A stretch of DNA of 64,000 bases from contig OZ234495.1 of the NCBI GenBank assembly GCA_965153455.1, positions 25,416,875 through 25,480,874 on the forward strand. Direction: 5' to 3'. The position numbers and the translations under genes are program-made. The DNA comes from Sphagnum compactum. Taxonomy: Eukaryota > Bryophyta > Sphagnopsida > Sphagnales. The notes below the pieces were generated by a model that was given only the letters and a program-made list of their open reading frames with translations, made no database searches and had not been told where the DNA came from. This document shows, piece by piece, positions 36,770-48,232 of the stretch. Position 1 is the stretch's first letter, and each line of letters opens with the position of its first letter.

Positions 36770-37441
36770 TGATGACAGAAGATAACCATGTTGGAGACTA
36801 AATTGCTACTTGCACATGAAAAGTTAATGAAGTCACAAATGACACTATCTATTGCTGAAAGTGAGAAGAGGGAACTTGTGGGGATGAGGGTCCAATTAGA
36901 AAAAAAAATTCAATTAGAACATACTACTACTATGTTAGATGCAGCTGCTATTGAAGCCCATAATTCATTGCAGTTGTGGGAGGAAGCCACAAATTGGTAG
37001 GCCCAGCTTAATGCCGTGTTAGGCATTAGTTTGGGCAATATAAATACAGGAAATGCAGCTCAGGAACACATAGCAGGCATATAAGCTGAACTAGGAAGAG
37101 CTGAAAGAGATGTTATAGGGTTGGGGACTCAGCAAGAGGCCGAACTTGAAAGAGTTTAAAAAGAGATTTTAGGATTGCAAGTTCAGCACTTCACATTTCA
37201 AGAATGTTTGGAAAGAGATTGTGGAATTGCAAGCTCAGTTTCGTCAGCTCAACATGGGAATGTGCCTACAAACCTGGGAATTGTAAGAGCTCAGGTTGAT
37301 AAGCTGCTAGCAAAGTTGATGTCTTTATCAGAGCAACATGGAGGCAAGTTTGCTGCCAACCTTGAAAGCACGAAACAAGATATTAGCAGCAAGATTAGCC
37401 AAGTAAGGCAAGAGGATTATTTTTGGCCAAGCAGGCTCTAG
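36770..37441 (+). pseudogene. Coiled-coil gene remnant, copy C (best preserved)
   Basis: After an acceptor-like GATGACAG/AAGATAACC, an ATG at 36,788 opens MLETKLLLAHEKLMKSQMTL.., followed by GMRVQLEKK and EAHNSLQLWEEATNW. The frame then stops at TAG, continues in frame for ..AQLNAVLGISLGN.., stops again, and later gives ..VRAQVDKLLAKLMSLSEQHG... Heptad-like Leu/Glu/Lys spacing suggests a coiled-coil protein of unknown family. It converges on ankyrin gene C. Stops shared with copy D (the TAG after EEATNW) show that the decay began before the copies separated. Confidence 0.6.
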
Positions 37442-38760
37442 TAGGTTTTTTCTGGTGACCATTTAGTTCAGAATGATTTTGTTTCACAAATTGCTGTTGG
37501 GTTATAGCCAGGGATGAAGTCATGGAGTTGTTAAGCTTGCTGGTATGCAAGACTGAGAACAAGCCCTGAACTGTTTTGTTTCATGTTTTGCATGCACAAT
37601 CTTGGACATCTGAATTCCAAAAGTAAAATTCCAAAATCAAAATTCCAAGTTTTGCAATTCCAAAATCAAAATTAAAAAATCTTTGTTTCTTGGCATTGGT
37701 TCAGAATGTGTCTACATTGATAAACAATAACTGCTGGTCAAATCTATGACATATATAATTTGCTAAACAAATCATTGACATATCAATTCCAAGCTCAAAA
37801 TTCATGGATTTCATTTTCAAAGCGTTTTTCCAATTCCACTTTCACTTTCAAAATTCATGAATTTCATCTTGTAGGTATTTTTTGAACTCCGATTGATTCT
37901 CAAAATTCATAAATCCCATTTTCTAGATTTTTTCCTATTCCAATTCCAAGCTCAAATTCCATTAACCTTTTTTTACAAATAAAAATCCATTTTTCCCATT
38001 CCAAGCTCAAAATTCATAAATCTTTCTTTCCAAATTTCTAGCAACTTGCAAAAAGAATGGGCACATATCAAATCATCATCATCATCATCATGAAAGCTCT
38101 GGTTAGTCTTGAAAGCGAAACAACCAGCAATAATGTAATTTGACAAATTTCAATTTAATTTACAAATTTAACTCACAATGGTCAAAATAAAATCTTATAT
38201 GTCTGCCCCAGCAGGGCCAAAGTGCGTCACACCTTGTTATTAAGGTTGGCAAAAGTTATTCCAAATTTAACACATGTACTACTTAGTTTTAAAAACCTGA
38301 TGGAAAACTCTGAGATTAGTGATCTATGGCCTCTTCACTTTGGCACTAAATCCATCACTAATTTGACAACCAAAATTATGACTTCAAGTAGTACTAGTGT
38401 GGCCTGTGCCCTTAGGCCCAAGTGTTACCACTTCCTCAACTGATTTTTCCTTCTAAAACCTGGTTTTTTGGAATTTATTTGAATTTTCAGGGCAGAAATA
38501 TCTTCAAAATCAATATTTCCCACATTCTGAATCCAAATCTTACCAAATAAATTCCATTAAATCCTGCTCATCAAGATCTTTCCAACAACACCAAAGGCAC
38601 ATTCCAATTCCTCTGAAATTTTCAGCTACAATTTAATTTAATTTTCAGTGAAGAAATCATTCAATATTCAAGAACTTTTCCACCGCAAGTCCAAATGCCA
38701 TGAAACCAAGCCGATGCACCCCTCCTCTTTGAGAGCTTTCCAAAGAGACCAAGACCGCGA

Positions 38761-39036
38761 TCTGAAGCATCCCGGTTCTGTGGATCTCATCGATACAAAA
38801 TTAAAAGCAACAAACAAACTACCTTGCCTCATACATAGACGTTTCATCTAAATGATAATGAGGCACACAAATTAGTCATTTTCTATGCAAGGAACTGGGT
38901 TTTCACTTTTCAGTTCATTCGATCCTTACTATTTGAAAAGGAATTTTCTGTGATTTTTTTTTTCTTTGTTTTTTCTTTTCTTAGGGGGTTTTGGAACAAC
39001 AACGGCAGACCGTGCACTGGCGCCATCACTAGAACC
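38761..39036 (-). other. 3' flank / presumed 3'UTR of ankyrin gene C
   Basis: Inverted match to 9,496-9,770 at about 92%. The poly-C expansion seen after gene A is absent here. Confidence 0.5.
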
Positions 39037-40719
39037 TCAGTCGTCACTAAACTTCATTTTGTGTTTGAGCATTTTGTGTTTGAGCTGTTGCCAAACAGCT
39101 GTAAACATGTGTCCAAACGAAGTTGATAAGACGACAACGGCGACAACAGTCACACCGATGCCAACCGTGACCGCCATATTGACTGTATACTTGGGAATGG
39201 GTGGTAACACTGCAAACCCAGCACTAGCGAATGCACCAATAACAAGGAAGACTGCAGCACTCACAAGGCAATAAGCTAGTCTAAGTTTCCACCGTAAAGA
39301 CTGCACCACGTCTCCGATGTACTCGTGTTCATTTGGGGGAAGTGTAACATTCGCTCCCACCATCAAGGTTGCCATAGAAAAGAAGAAAGACAAAGAGTAG
39401 AAAACCCAAAAAATTTCCAGAATAGGATAACCTTCAACAGAAGCCAAAGGACTATTGGTGCCAGGCGGGGATGAGTATCCTATAGGCGGGCTCAGTTTAT
39501 TCACTTCTCTTTGGCTGTCAGCTCTTTCCATTATGTACTGCCAGATCTTATACCTTACCTGCCCCTTAAATGCATAATTAGCTTCGTAACGGCTTGTCTT
39601 GAATGCCATCTGAATAGCACTTCTTCCTTTCCCAATTTTTGCATCAGTTCTTAAGCCTGCTTTTGTGGCTTCACACAAGGCCTTGACAACTTCGAAGTGT
39701 CCACTGAGCACAGCTAATGATAGTGGAGTCTGACGCCAACCATAGGACTTGCCGTCTGCATAATCCAACAGTTCACCCACATCGGATGCCTCATTCAAAT
39801 CGACAATGCACTCCCTGTCGATAAGAAGGTTGACTACTTCATGATGGCCTATTCTCACAGCCCAATCAAATGCTCGTCGGTATTTGCGCTTCTCGGCCGT
39901 CATTTCCTCACTGAGAAGTTTCTTCATCCCGCTCGCCTCAACGAAATGTCTCTTCATCATCATCTCACTGAGCTCCTTCTCCCTCATCTCCCGATAGGCC
40001 TCCATCTCCTGCTCACGGAAGTCAATAAGTTTGCTTACAATGGCAACGTGCCCCAGTCTAGCAGCTGCCTCAATCGGATATAACCAGACCTCATGTGTAG
40101 GGTACAATTCGTACACTGGTGAAGTGTAGAAGGATAGGAGCCTCTCCGTAACAGGAGAGTACGAATCTAGTTCGTGAGTATAGAAGCTCTCGTAATCGAC
40201 TGCGATATTCTTGAGAGCGTCAACCATTGTGAAATCATTGTTCTCAGCAGCAATTGCCAGAGCTAGAAGTCCCCCGCTCAGTAGTGGCCGTGGTTGATCA
40301 AATCGTCCCCGCTCTACCAGGGCCACCACGATGTTCACAAGTCCCAGTGTCGCAGCCCAGCACTCAATCCTTTCGCACTCAGGCAGTCCTTTTGGATATG
40401 TCTGGAAGTCTTTCTTAACCTCGTCCACTAAAATACCCTCTATCTCTCTGAATTTCTCCTCCCTTTCGGCCTCACTCCTTGTGTCGTTAAGTGGACGAGC
40501 CGTTTCCAACGCCTCGTCGTATATCTTACCACGTTCGCCCAAATATTCGAAGTAGTCGCCTCCATCTGCTTTAGTTGATGGCTTCGGAAGTTGGTCTCTC
40601 CTGTAGAAAAATGGTTTCAAAAAATCACCAATGGCGCCAACAGATTCAGAAGGCTTCGTAGTTTCATGAGACTCTAAGTCCGCGATTTCTTTGTCCTCAC
40701 AAGTGTTTTGCGCCATCAT
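39037..40719 (-). CDS. Ankyrin-repeat membrane protein, paralogue C with first TM helix deleted
   Basis: A 560-codon open frame. ATG at 40,719 (or the next ATG at 40,716) matches the start of paralogue A. The ankyrin-like repeats are retained (..ECWAATLGLVNIVVAL.., ..PIEAAARLGHVAIVSKLID.., ..FDWAVRIGHHEVVNLLID..). Compared with A it lacks 30 residues just before SPP.GYSSPPG, which contain the first PGG membrane helix; the deletion ends coincide with a CTGA word present at both edges in A. Three hydrophobic segments remain. A 15-bp in-frame deletion near the N-terminus and a 15-bp tandem duplication (LKHKM twice) near the C-terminus are further changes. No stop interrupts the frame. Membrane topology would differ from A unless the remaining segments rearrange. 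Confidence 0.9.
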   Translation of the reverse strand: MMAQNTCEDKEIADLESHETTKPSESVGAIGDFLKPFFYRRDQLPKPSTKADGGDYFEYLGERGKIYDEALETARPLNDTRSEAEREEKFREIEGILVDEVKKDFQTYPKGLPECERIECWAATLGLVNIVVALVERGRFDQPRPLLSGGLLALAIAAENNDFTMVDALKNIAVDYESFYTHELDSYSPVTERLLSFYTSPVYELYPTHEVWLYPIEAAARLGHVAIVSKLIDFREQEMEAYREMREKELSEMMMKRHFVEASGMKKLLSEEMTAEKRKYRRAFDWAVRIGHHEVVNLLIDRECIVDLNEASDVGELLDYADGKSYGWRQTPLSLAVLSGHFEVVKALCEATKAGLRTDAKIGKGRSAIQMAFKTSRYEANYAFKGQVRYKIWQYIMERADSQREVNKLSPPIGYSSPPGTNSPLASVEGYPILEIFWVFYSLSFFFSMATLMVGANVTLPPNEHEYIGDVVQSLRWKLRLAYCLVSAAVFLVIGAFASAGFAVLPPIPKYTVNMAVTVGIGVTVVAVVVLSTSFGHMFTAVWQQLKHKMLKHKMKFSDD

Positions 40720-41984
40720 TCTCCGGATAACACGAGACACCTCTCAAGCTGAAAGATGCTTGGTGCACGTCCTACACAAAAAATAAAATGTTCAATGATA
40801 TAACAAGCTCTGCAGATAATTACTCACCAGTTTTGCAAGGTCAGTGAGTCCCAAGTGTAACCATTGTCGCACAACTAAAATTTGAGAAAGACTAGGAAGA
40901 AGTAGAGAAAGATTTGACCCGCAGCTATTCACAAACTCTACGCTCCACTGTAAAGTAATCACAGACCAGTAATACTTAGAAATGGAATAGTGAATGAAAA
41001 GCACGATATCGGCATCCTCTGACCATCATGCCAATTAGCTACCCAGATGAAAAAGGTTGTAGACACTTCAAAATTCAAGCAATAAGACCGTGAAAACATG
41101 TACAAGGACCAAGAAAAAGTGGAGGTTCTTCAACAAAAAATAGAAAAAAAAACCTGATGAAGGGATCGTTGACGTATGTACCACAAAACCGATAGAAGCG
41201 TCCAGGTCTTGAACAACGGCACCCCAAACCAAAACTTTCTTTGGCACAGGAAAACAGTACAAGAAGCTAGTAATACTCAAGAGTAAGCTGACATGTAACT
41301 CCAGAGGCCAAGACACCTACCTATAACATTGGACGAGTCGACAGGGACATTGCTGCTTGCAGAAAGTCGGAATTAGGACACCAAGGTCCACTCTAGTGGT
41401 CAGAAGTATGGATTGCACTGAAACTTCACAATCTGCTGCTACGTCGAAGACTGGAGCTCAACTCTGCACCCAACTGGAACTTTGAACCTAGTCCTGAAGC
41501 CTCACTTGTGGGTTTGAATTCAGCCAAAGGAAACAACTGGCTTTATAGGCGAAAGCTGTTCCGTTACCGATAGAGCAACCGTGCACATTTTGGAAACTCT
41601 CAATTAGGTACATGGGATAAAACAAGGAGTGTGTCACACTGTTGCCTTGCCATTTACATTAAATAGTATCTTAAGGCAAAAGAAGAATTATGAAAACTCA
41701 ACTACTTCATGATGCAAAAATATAATCTTCAAAAAAGTCCTCTAAAAGAAACCAAAATCCTTCAAGCTATTATACCTCTGTAACTCATCTGAAGTTTCAG
41801 CACAAGCCAAAATATTATCTTTCAAAAATCCTCCTATAAAAATAAACCTATTATGTTAGGGCCAAAATCCATTAAGCTACTATACTCTATAATGAATCTA
41901 AACACAATATCCTTGCCTTTGGTAGGCAAGGCCAACAAAATGGGCCAGTAATGCGAGGCAACGAGATATTAGAGATGTCAATCA
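40720..41984 (-). promoter_or_regulatory. 5' region and spliced leader of ankyrin gene C
   Basis: Inverted match to 6,405-7,677. The donor next to the start-proximal exon is canonical here (CTG/GTGAGTAAT at 40,827). The upstream nine-codon ORF is conserved in residues (MSLSTRPML). The block ends where the M element begins. Confidence 0.5.
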
Positions 41985-42353
41985 GGGCCACAGTGAACCG
42001 GCACCCACCAGTGTACCATGAAAGATGAATGGTAATTGGTCGGTAAACAGTTATCTGTTTGTTCAAGTTCCCAAGCTAACCATGGTGATTACCTCAGTTG
42101 CTTTTTTTTTCTCTAACCACCTACTAACAACCTGCTTGTGGGTTGTTAGTAAGTAGGTAGTATAGACAGCCCTTACCTATATATAAACATCTAATTACCT
42201 ACTAGTTACCTATTTTCCTAACCTATCTACCTATATATGAGATCTACTTCCTACAGAATTGGTTACCAAGGTGAAACCAAGTATTAACTTAGTAATAATG
42301 GGCATCCAGTGGACGGTGTGTTGGTGGGTGCTGGTTCACTGTGGCCAGCACCG
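41985..42353. mobile_element. MITE-like element M in leader L
   Basis: The left end GGGCCACAGTGAACCGGCAC and the reverse-complemented right end GGCCACAGTGAACCAGCACC match for about 25 bases, including CCCACCA. The 370-bp interior has no frame and includes the conserved hairpin. No clear target duplication is seen. Degenerate or one-ended copies occur in L-A, the central L and all X copies, so this is an old family with many members here. Confidence 0.6.
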
Positions 42354-43055
42354 ACAATTGCACCTTCACCTTCTTGAGTGAGGCGTAAGCAATAATATTT
42401 GAGTTGTGAACAGTACTGTTTTTCAATTTTTGTGAGGTGGAACATTTGGCGAATTTTGTCCAAAAAATAAGTTGAAACTACATTCGAAAACAAAAAACAG
42501 ATTTTTCCAAAATTTTCCAAACTAGAAGGAAATTGGACTCAGAGAGCACTGATTTTCTTTTAGGATTTTTTTGAATTTTTTGAGAATATGGCTGAATTTC
42601 CCCCATTTTTCAAACAAAAAAAACACAATTGAGCTACATTTCCAATTTTTTCACAAAAACATTTCGCAAAATTGAAAAACATTCACCACAAAAGAAAACG
42701 GTGGAAACTATCCTCCCCAAAGCTCGTCCAATTCTGGTATAGCCCATCCTACAAACCACGTTTTTGTTTTGGGGAAATTTTCCCAAATTTCGGCCTTAAA
42801 AATATAATTTAAAGGTACACAAAGGATTTTCCAGAAGAAAAATGGCCAAAATTTGCCAGATTCCACAAAAGAAAGTTTCCAAATCACCAAAGGAGCGCAA
42901 CATGCGCATAAAGCCACCCTCCATGGCAATGGGCGGTAAATCAACGAAGCAGGACCATGCCATAGATTCCACTTTATGTTGAGCCGATGTGTACCAGACC
43001 TTTTCAAAGGCTTTTGTGTAAGACCGTACATGACATGGTCTAGAAATTCAATAAA
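42354..43055 (-). repeat. Leader repeat L, distal part, copy C
   Basis: Direct match to 27,530-28,395 apart from the 166-bp difference. It contains the near-palindrome GGGGAAATTTTCCC. It ends at GGTCTAGAAATTCAA, where tail D begins. The 107-codon - strand frame is conserved in the central copy but shows no protein family. Confidence 0.75.
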
Positions 43056-43245
43056 AACTCAAAAGTCAATGGTTCCCATGCCAACCAAATGTATTGCTTA
43101 TACTTTGCTTGTTTTGCAAGAAATGTCGAAAAATAATATATATAACATGGTGATGAGATATTCTTTATCTAAAATACCATGCCAACTCAATAAAGGAGAA
43201 TTTGATCATCTTGAATCTATTATTCACTAGTGTTGAAATCACAAT

Positions 43246-43267
43246 TATATATATATATATATATATA
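43246..43267. repeat. AT microsatellite in tail D (first)
   Basis: About 11 AT units, at the position of the TA run of tail B. Confidence 0.9.
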
Positions 43268-43400
43268 ATCCAATGTTTGAAAAAGACAATAATTGTATAT
43301 AATATGGATGTTTTAACAAAAGTGTTTTCATATAAATTGGTGATTGGAAAACAACATATTTTACATATGTTGGTGCATCATGTTCAATATAACATGTTTA

Positions 43401-43403
<3 letters not shown>

Positions 43404-43435
<32 letters not shown>
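43404..43435. repeat. AT microsatellite in tail D (second)
   Basis: About 16 AT units. Tail B has a GT/GC run at the corresponding position, so the tract has changed its repeat type between copies. Confidence 0.9.
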
Positions 43436-43438
<3 letters not shown>

Positions 43439-43776
43439 CTTTCAATTTGAAATAATTATACAATTAGATAATCAACAATTAGCAATGCCATAAAATGTAC
43501 ATTTAAACTCATTAATATTTAAATTATAATACATACTATTTAATTTTTAAAATGTTTATGTTGATGATTAAGTTTGGTTAGTCCACATATTGCAGAACAC
43601 ATCGTGTTTTTAAAAAACATTTGTTGAATAACTAATGCATTTATCATATAATTCATTTTGATAATTCCAGTTGGGATCATAAGGTTGATAACGTTGCATT
43701 TGTCACAATTGAGCTCGAACATAGACATTTTTTTTTAATCTCATTTTTCACACGTATGAAAAATGACATGTTGTTT

Positions 43777-45821
43777 CATTACACCAAAATGTGTCGTAAT
43801 TTAGTTTTTTGTTTCACTAGATTTTGAGTGAATTTGGAGATTTTTACCATGGTGAAAAAAGTCGACCCCCTACTAAACAGGGACCAGTTGTTACGGATAA
43901 TGAATTGGTTCACTAGTACACAATGAAACAAAATTACTCTCAAATTTATCAAGCTATTCATTTGCTAATTAATTAACTAGGCAGCATGAAAATCAATTCA
44001 ATTTAGATTATTTCATATATAATATTATTGATAATTTCATGATTTTTAACTTATGAGTTATTAACACATGTCACTACCTAGTTTAGGTATGTAAACCATG
44101 TAACCAAACTAAGCACCTACTCTAGGGAACGAAATAGGATAAATTAATTTAGCATTATTGAACACGCATAGACAACTTGTGAGGTTTGATCCTTTGACCT
44201 TTAGAATGAAGGTAAACAGCCCTAACATAAGGCATCCCATTTGTTCGGATAATATATTACATTGCATTCTATTTATCAAATATTTCATTTTAAACAATGC
44301 AAAAACATAAACTTTGAAAATTCATATCTTATTGAGATTTTGTCCAAATGAAACGATTCGAGTTTACTTTTTTTAAAAATTCAATAATGTACATAATTAC
44401 ATTGATTTTGTTTTGAAAGTGTAAAATCATTTGAACAATTTTTTTTAATATCAATATTAAATAAAATTTCAATGACCATTCTTTTGAAAAAAAAATGTTA
44501 ATAAATGGATAAGATTTTTGCTAATATAATAATATTACTTTTGCTAGATTGTTTTTAGTTATTATAAAGATACTTTTCATTAATCTAAATTCTTTCACCT
44601 TACATTATTTACAACTATTTATGACTATTCTCAATTATTTTTAGCTATTTTTGGTTATTTCATCTTAGGCTACTTTTGGTTATTGTAAGTTACTTTTTTT
44701 TTTAATTATTATTTTTGGCTATTTTAACCTATTTCACTTTATGCTATTTTCAACTATCATAAGTTTTTTTGGTTATTTTATGTTATTTTTGGCTATTTTA
44801 AATTAGTTCATCTTAGGCTATTTTTGACTATGTGAGGTTATTGTTGGGTACTTTTGAATATTGAAAGTTATTCACATTAATGTTACTTTTGTTTATTGTA
44901 GATTATTTCACCCTAAATTATTTTTGAATTTTTAAGTAATTCTAATATATGGTTATTAGTGATTATTCTATTGTGGCTATTGGTTTTTTTATTCGGGCTA
45001 TTTGGTGGCTATTAATGGTTATTCTATTAATGGCTATTGGTAGATATTTTATCGGTGGTTATTAATGGTTTTGTTCTTGCTAGTTTTATATTAATGGATA
45101 TTGGTGGTTAGGTTTTCATAGGCTATTGGTGGTTATTATTGTTTATTTTATTGTAAGCCACTGGTGGTCATTTTATTGGTGGCTATTGATGGTTATTCTA
45201 TTAGGCTATAGGTAGTTTTTTATTGTATGATATTTTAAATTAATTTATTAAGTTATTATTCGTGATTTCAGGTTATTTTACTTTAGGTCATTATATTTTA
45301 TTTTGGATTATTTTAACTTATTATACTTAAGAAAACATAAAGTAAAATGACCTTGAATAACTTAAAGTTTAAATGAAATAACATATATTAGTTTAAAATA
45401 AAATACCCTAAGGTATAGCCAAAGTTTAATTGAATAATTTAATTTAAAATAATTAAAAACCTATAATAAATTAGTTAGGATACCTTAAGGTAGAATAATG
45501 GATAATAGTTTAAGGTATCATAATTTATAATAATTTATAATAACATAAGGTATAAGTTATAATAATTAAGATAACTATATATAGTATATTATAAAGTTGT
45601 ATATATAGGGTATTTAAAATAACATAGAAATACACCTATTTATCACAGTAAATTATTATAGTGAATTTTGTCAATTAGTACTGAAACACAATGTTTACAT
45701 AATGTTATTATAGTGAAATAACTTAACCAGGGTGAAATCACTAAAGTCTAATGTACTTATTTCATTTTTAAGGTCCCATAATGATTAACCTAATGAACTA
45801 CACCCACGTTTTGTAGTAGTG
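43777..45821 (-). mobile_element. CACTA-like non-autonomous element Y, complete copy D
   Basis: Read on the - strand it starts CACTACTACAAAACGTG and ends CACATTTTGGTGTAATG, whose reverse complement CATTACACCAAAATGTG matches the start. AAA flanks both ends (TTT at 43,774-43,776 and 45,822-45,824 on +). CACTA termini and a 3-bp target duplication are the hallmarks of the CACTA (En/Spm) superfamily. X-B shows the empty site. The element is 2,045 bp long, has no transposase, and is mostly a short-unit array. Confidence 0.82.
44560..45420. repeat. GGTTATT/GGCTATT array inside Y-D, with orientation switch
   Basis: Inverted counterpart of 16,125-17,350. Units such as GGTTATTTTTGGCTATT and TGGTGGCTATT dominate. 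The complement orientation appears beyond about 45,300, around a potential stem. Confidence 0.8.
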
Positions 45822-47371
45822 TTTCTAACTTATCATATCCTTACAAATTAATTTGAAACCATATCAATTTTTAAATTATTCCAAAAAATAATAATAATAA
45901 TATATTAAATTAAATAACATATTAAAAGTAAAAATTCTTTATGTGAAGAAAACCAGTTCACTAAAATCATTTTTTAGGAGGCCTTTTCAAAGCGTTTCAT
46001 GTGTGTGGTATTACAAAATTGGGGGAAATAATTAAGTTATGTAATATTTAAATATATGATCTTTTAACGCATGGATGAAATGAATATTTTTTGGGTGAAA
46101 AATCATCACCACTTTGGACCAATGATCTAAACGTTAAATAAAATTGTCACTACCCATCTTGCACATTAAATTGTGTACATTTATGAATTGAAAGTGGACT
46201 ACAGTAGTATCCAAAAATGATCTAGCTTTTCAAATTTTAGATGTAAATACATATTGATATTAATTTATTTGGGTTCTGGGAATTTTTAAGATTTTAGGTG
46301 TTGGATTCACAAAGAGATTAAAGAACTAATCAAGAGCTAGAATATGGACATATAATTAATTTTCCCACCTTAGTCAATTTGCTCTAACCCTTTCTTGTAA
46401 CTACTTCTTCCATTTTAAAAAACATATCAATTATTTTGATAGTGATTTATTCTAGTTTTCGAGTGTGGCACTTGAATTAAATTTACACCAAAGCAAAATG
46501 ATCCAAGCAAAAACGAATGGTATGTGCATGGCAAGAAAGAACTTCATGGTGATGGAAGTGAATCAATATTATAAACTAGATTGTGTATCATATATATTTT
46601 TTGTGTAAAACAAATGCAAAATTTGCATTTTTTTCAAGACATAGATTAATCTAGCTTTTGTTTATGTTTATGTAATTCTTTTCATTTGTTTGAGAAGAAG
46701 TCTAATTGCATAGTTATAAAAAAACTTTTGAATCATTGTTTGTTCTTCTTACTTTTGTTGTTGTGATTCTTTTAATTATGTGACTGAATGAAAAATTGTC
46801 AAATTTGTTGTTTTGTTATTGTACCCATCATAATCATCTCTGAATAAAAGATGCAAAATGAAACAATATCTTTTGATTCTTGCAATATTAGTAATCAATT
46901 GAATGTTGTGATTTCATTCATCCCACAAGCCTTGCTTTTCAACCAACAAAAGACAATATTCCAAATCATGGCATAATCTTGAACAATCAAATCTATGTTG
47001 CAATACAGATGATGATCAAAGTTTAAACATCAAATTGAATCCATATGTAATAGAAAAACACAACCCCAAGAAGAAAAGTTAATACATTACAAATCTAAAG
47101 AATATTATCAATCTAGGTCATGTGGAAAAAACACAAATGCCAAAAAGGAAAAACAAACATAACAAATTTGAAGAAAACCTTAATGATCACAATGAAAAAA
47201 GAAATCTACTACAAATTTCAAGAACGTCATCAATCCATATATGGTAGAATCACAAACTTGAAAGAAAAACAAAACACCTCAAATCCCAAAATACCAATGA
47301 CCATGAAAAAAGAAATTTAATGTTATGAATTTTTAATCTAGATGTGTAGGCAAAATTACAATCCAAAAAAA

Positions 47372-47434
47372 AAAAACAAAAAACCACTGCAAACTTCATG
47401 AATGTCAGTCCTTGAAATGTAACAGAAACACAAA
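47372..47434. repeat. Left 63-bp direct repeat flanking GC-rich insert
   Basis: Starts in an A-rich run and ends with GAAATGTAACAGAAACACAA and one more A. It is identical over 63 bp to 48,259-48,321. Other X copies have this sequence once, so it is a duplicated target. Confidence 0.9.
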
Positions 47435-47666
47435 GTCGCAACCCCACTTTGTCCAAGTGTGGGGGTGAAGCCCAACACTTGGAAAAGTTGGAGGTTTGGA
47501 GTCCTCCGGGACTCCCGAATGTTCAAAGCTCAACAGCAAGGCCCAAAACACCTCGCATTGGGGTGTTCTTGGTGTCATTGAAAAGGTCTTGAAACGTAGA
47601 TAACGAAAATGGCCTCGCATTGGTCATTTGAAGATCTGCAGCCCAAGTTATGGGCAAAAGAAAGGC

Positions 47667-47695
47667 CGGGAGTCAAACTGGCAGTTTGACTCCCG
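47667..47695. repeat. Near-perfect palindrome in GC-rich insert
   Basis: CGGGAGTCAAACTG and its reverse complement CAGTTTGACTCCCG are separated by one base, giving a 14-bp stem. Confidence 0.92.
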
Positions 47696-48208
47696 ACCAC
47701 TAAAAGTCGGGAATCGACCCTTTCCCGACGTTGCCTGAGGGAGTGCAACATGGCGTTGAAAAGATCTCGACGAGGGCTACAACTTTAGTTTAGACCTCGT
47801 CACGATCGGACTTCGGAGTCGGGAGTTATGGCCGTTCAAAGTTTTGGGAGTCCCACCGGAACAGTTTCGGGACTCCATTTCGGGAGTCCCAACAAAATGT
47901 GCCATTTGGATGTAGCCTCCGTGGTGAGCTGCAGAGATAACTATAAGGGGGAAGGTGGTGGCTTCCCCCGAGTCCGGGCCGTGGTGAGTCTTGTGTGTCC
48001 AAATGCCCGTGGCAAGTCCCAACACCAAAGGGTGTCCCGAATGCTAAACTAACCTCCCGTGGTTGGTTTTTGGATGCAGATTCAAGCTTGATCATTTAGT
48101 CCCTCTTCCTAGTCTAATTCCGGGGCTTCCAACTCGACCCTCTACCCCTTTCTAGAGTTGGAAGTCGGGAGCGTGCCTTTTGGTCCCAACTTTCCGCAAC
48201 TTCACATT

Positions 48209-48232
48209 GGTGAACCCTCAAGTGGGTTCACC
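48209..48232. repeat. 9-bp stem inverted repeat near right end of insert
   Basis: GGTGAACCC, six bases, GGGTTCACC. It lies close to the right end of the insert. Confidence 0.9.

Larger units (their letters stand above)
31375..38760 (-). repeat. Segment X, copy C (inverted)
   Basis: Inverted match to X-A and X-B, starting at the AAATTTG..TTTTTTTCAAGA block and ending at the CTCTTTGGAAAGC boundary next to ankyrin gene C. It carries a 0.66-kb insertion not seen in X-D. The left end stops short of the Y insertion site, so occupancy cannot be judged in this copy. Confidence 0.85.
43056..43773 (-). repeat. AT-rich tail, copy D
   Basis: Inverted match to 25,095-25,775. A short - strand frame has MSMFELNCDKCNVINLMIPT and MNYMINALVIQQ, plus later Cys/His residues. 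It breaks near two AT microsatellites (43,246-43,267 and 43,404-43,435). This tail joins X-Y of unit D to the leader of unit C, which preserves the original tandem order. Confidence 0.65.

Noticed and set aside
47120-48095. Several 60-90-codon frames in and around the GC-rich insert
   Set aside because: They overlap on both strands, cross insertion borders and contain the palindromic words of the insert, so they are not genes.
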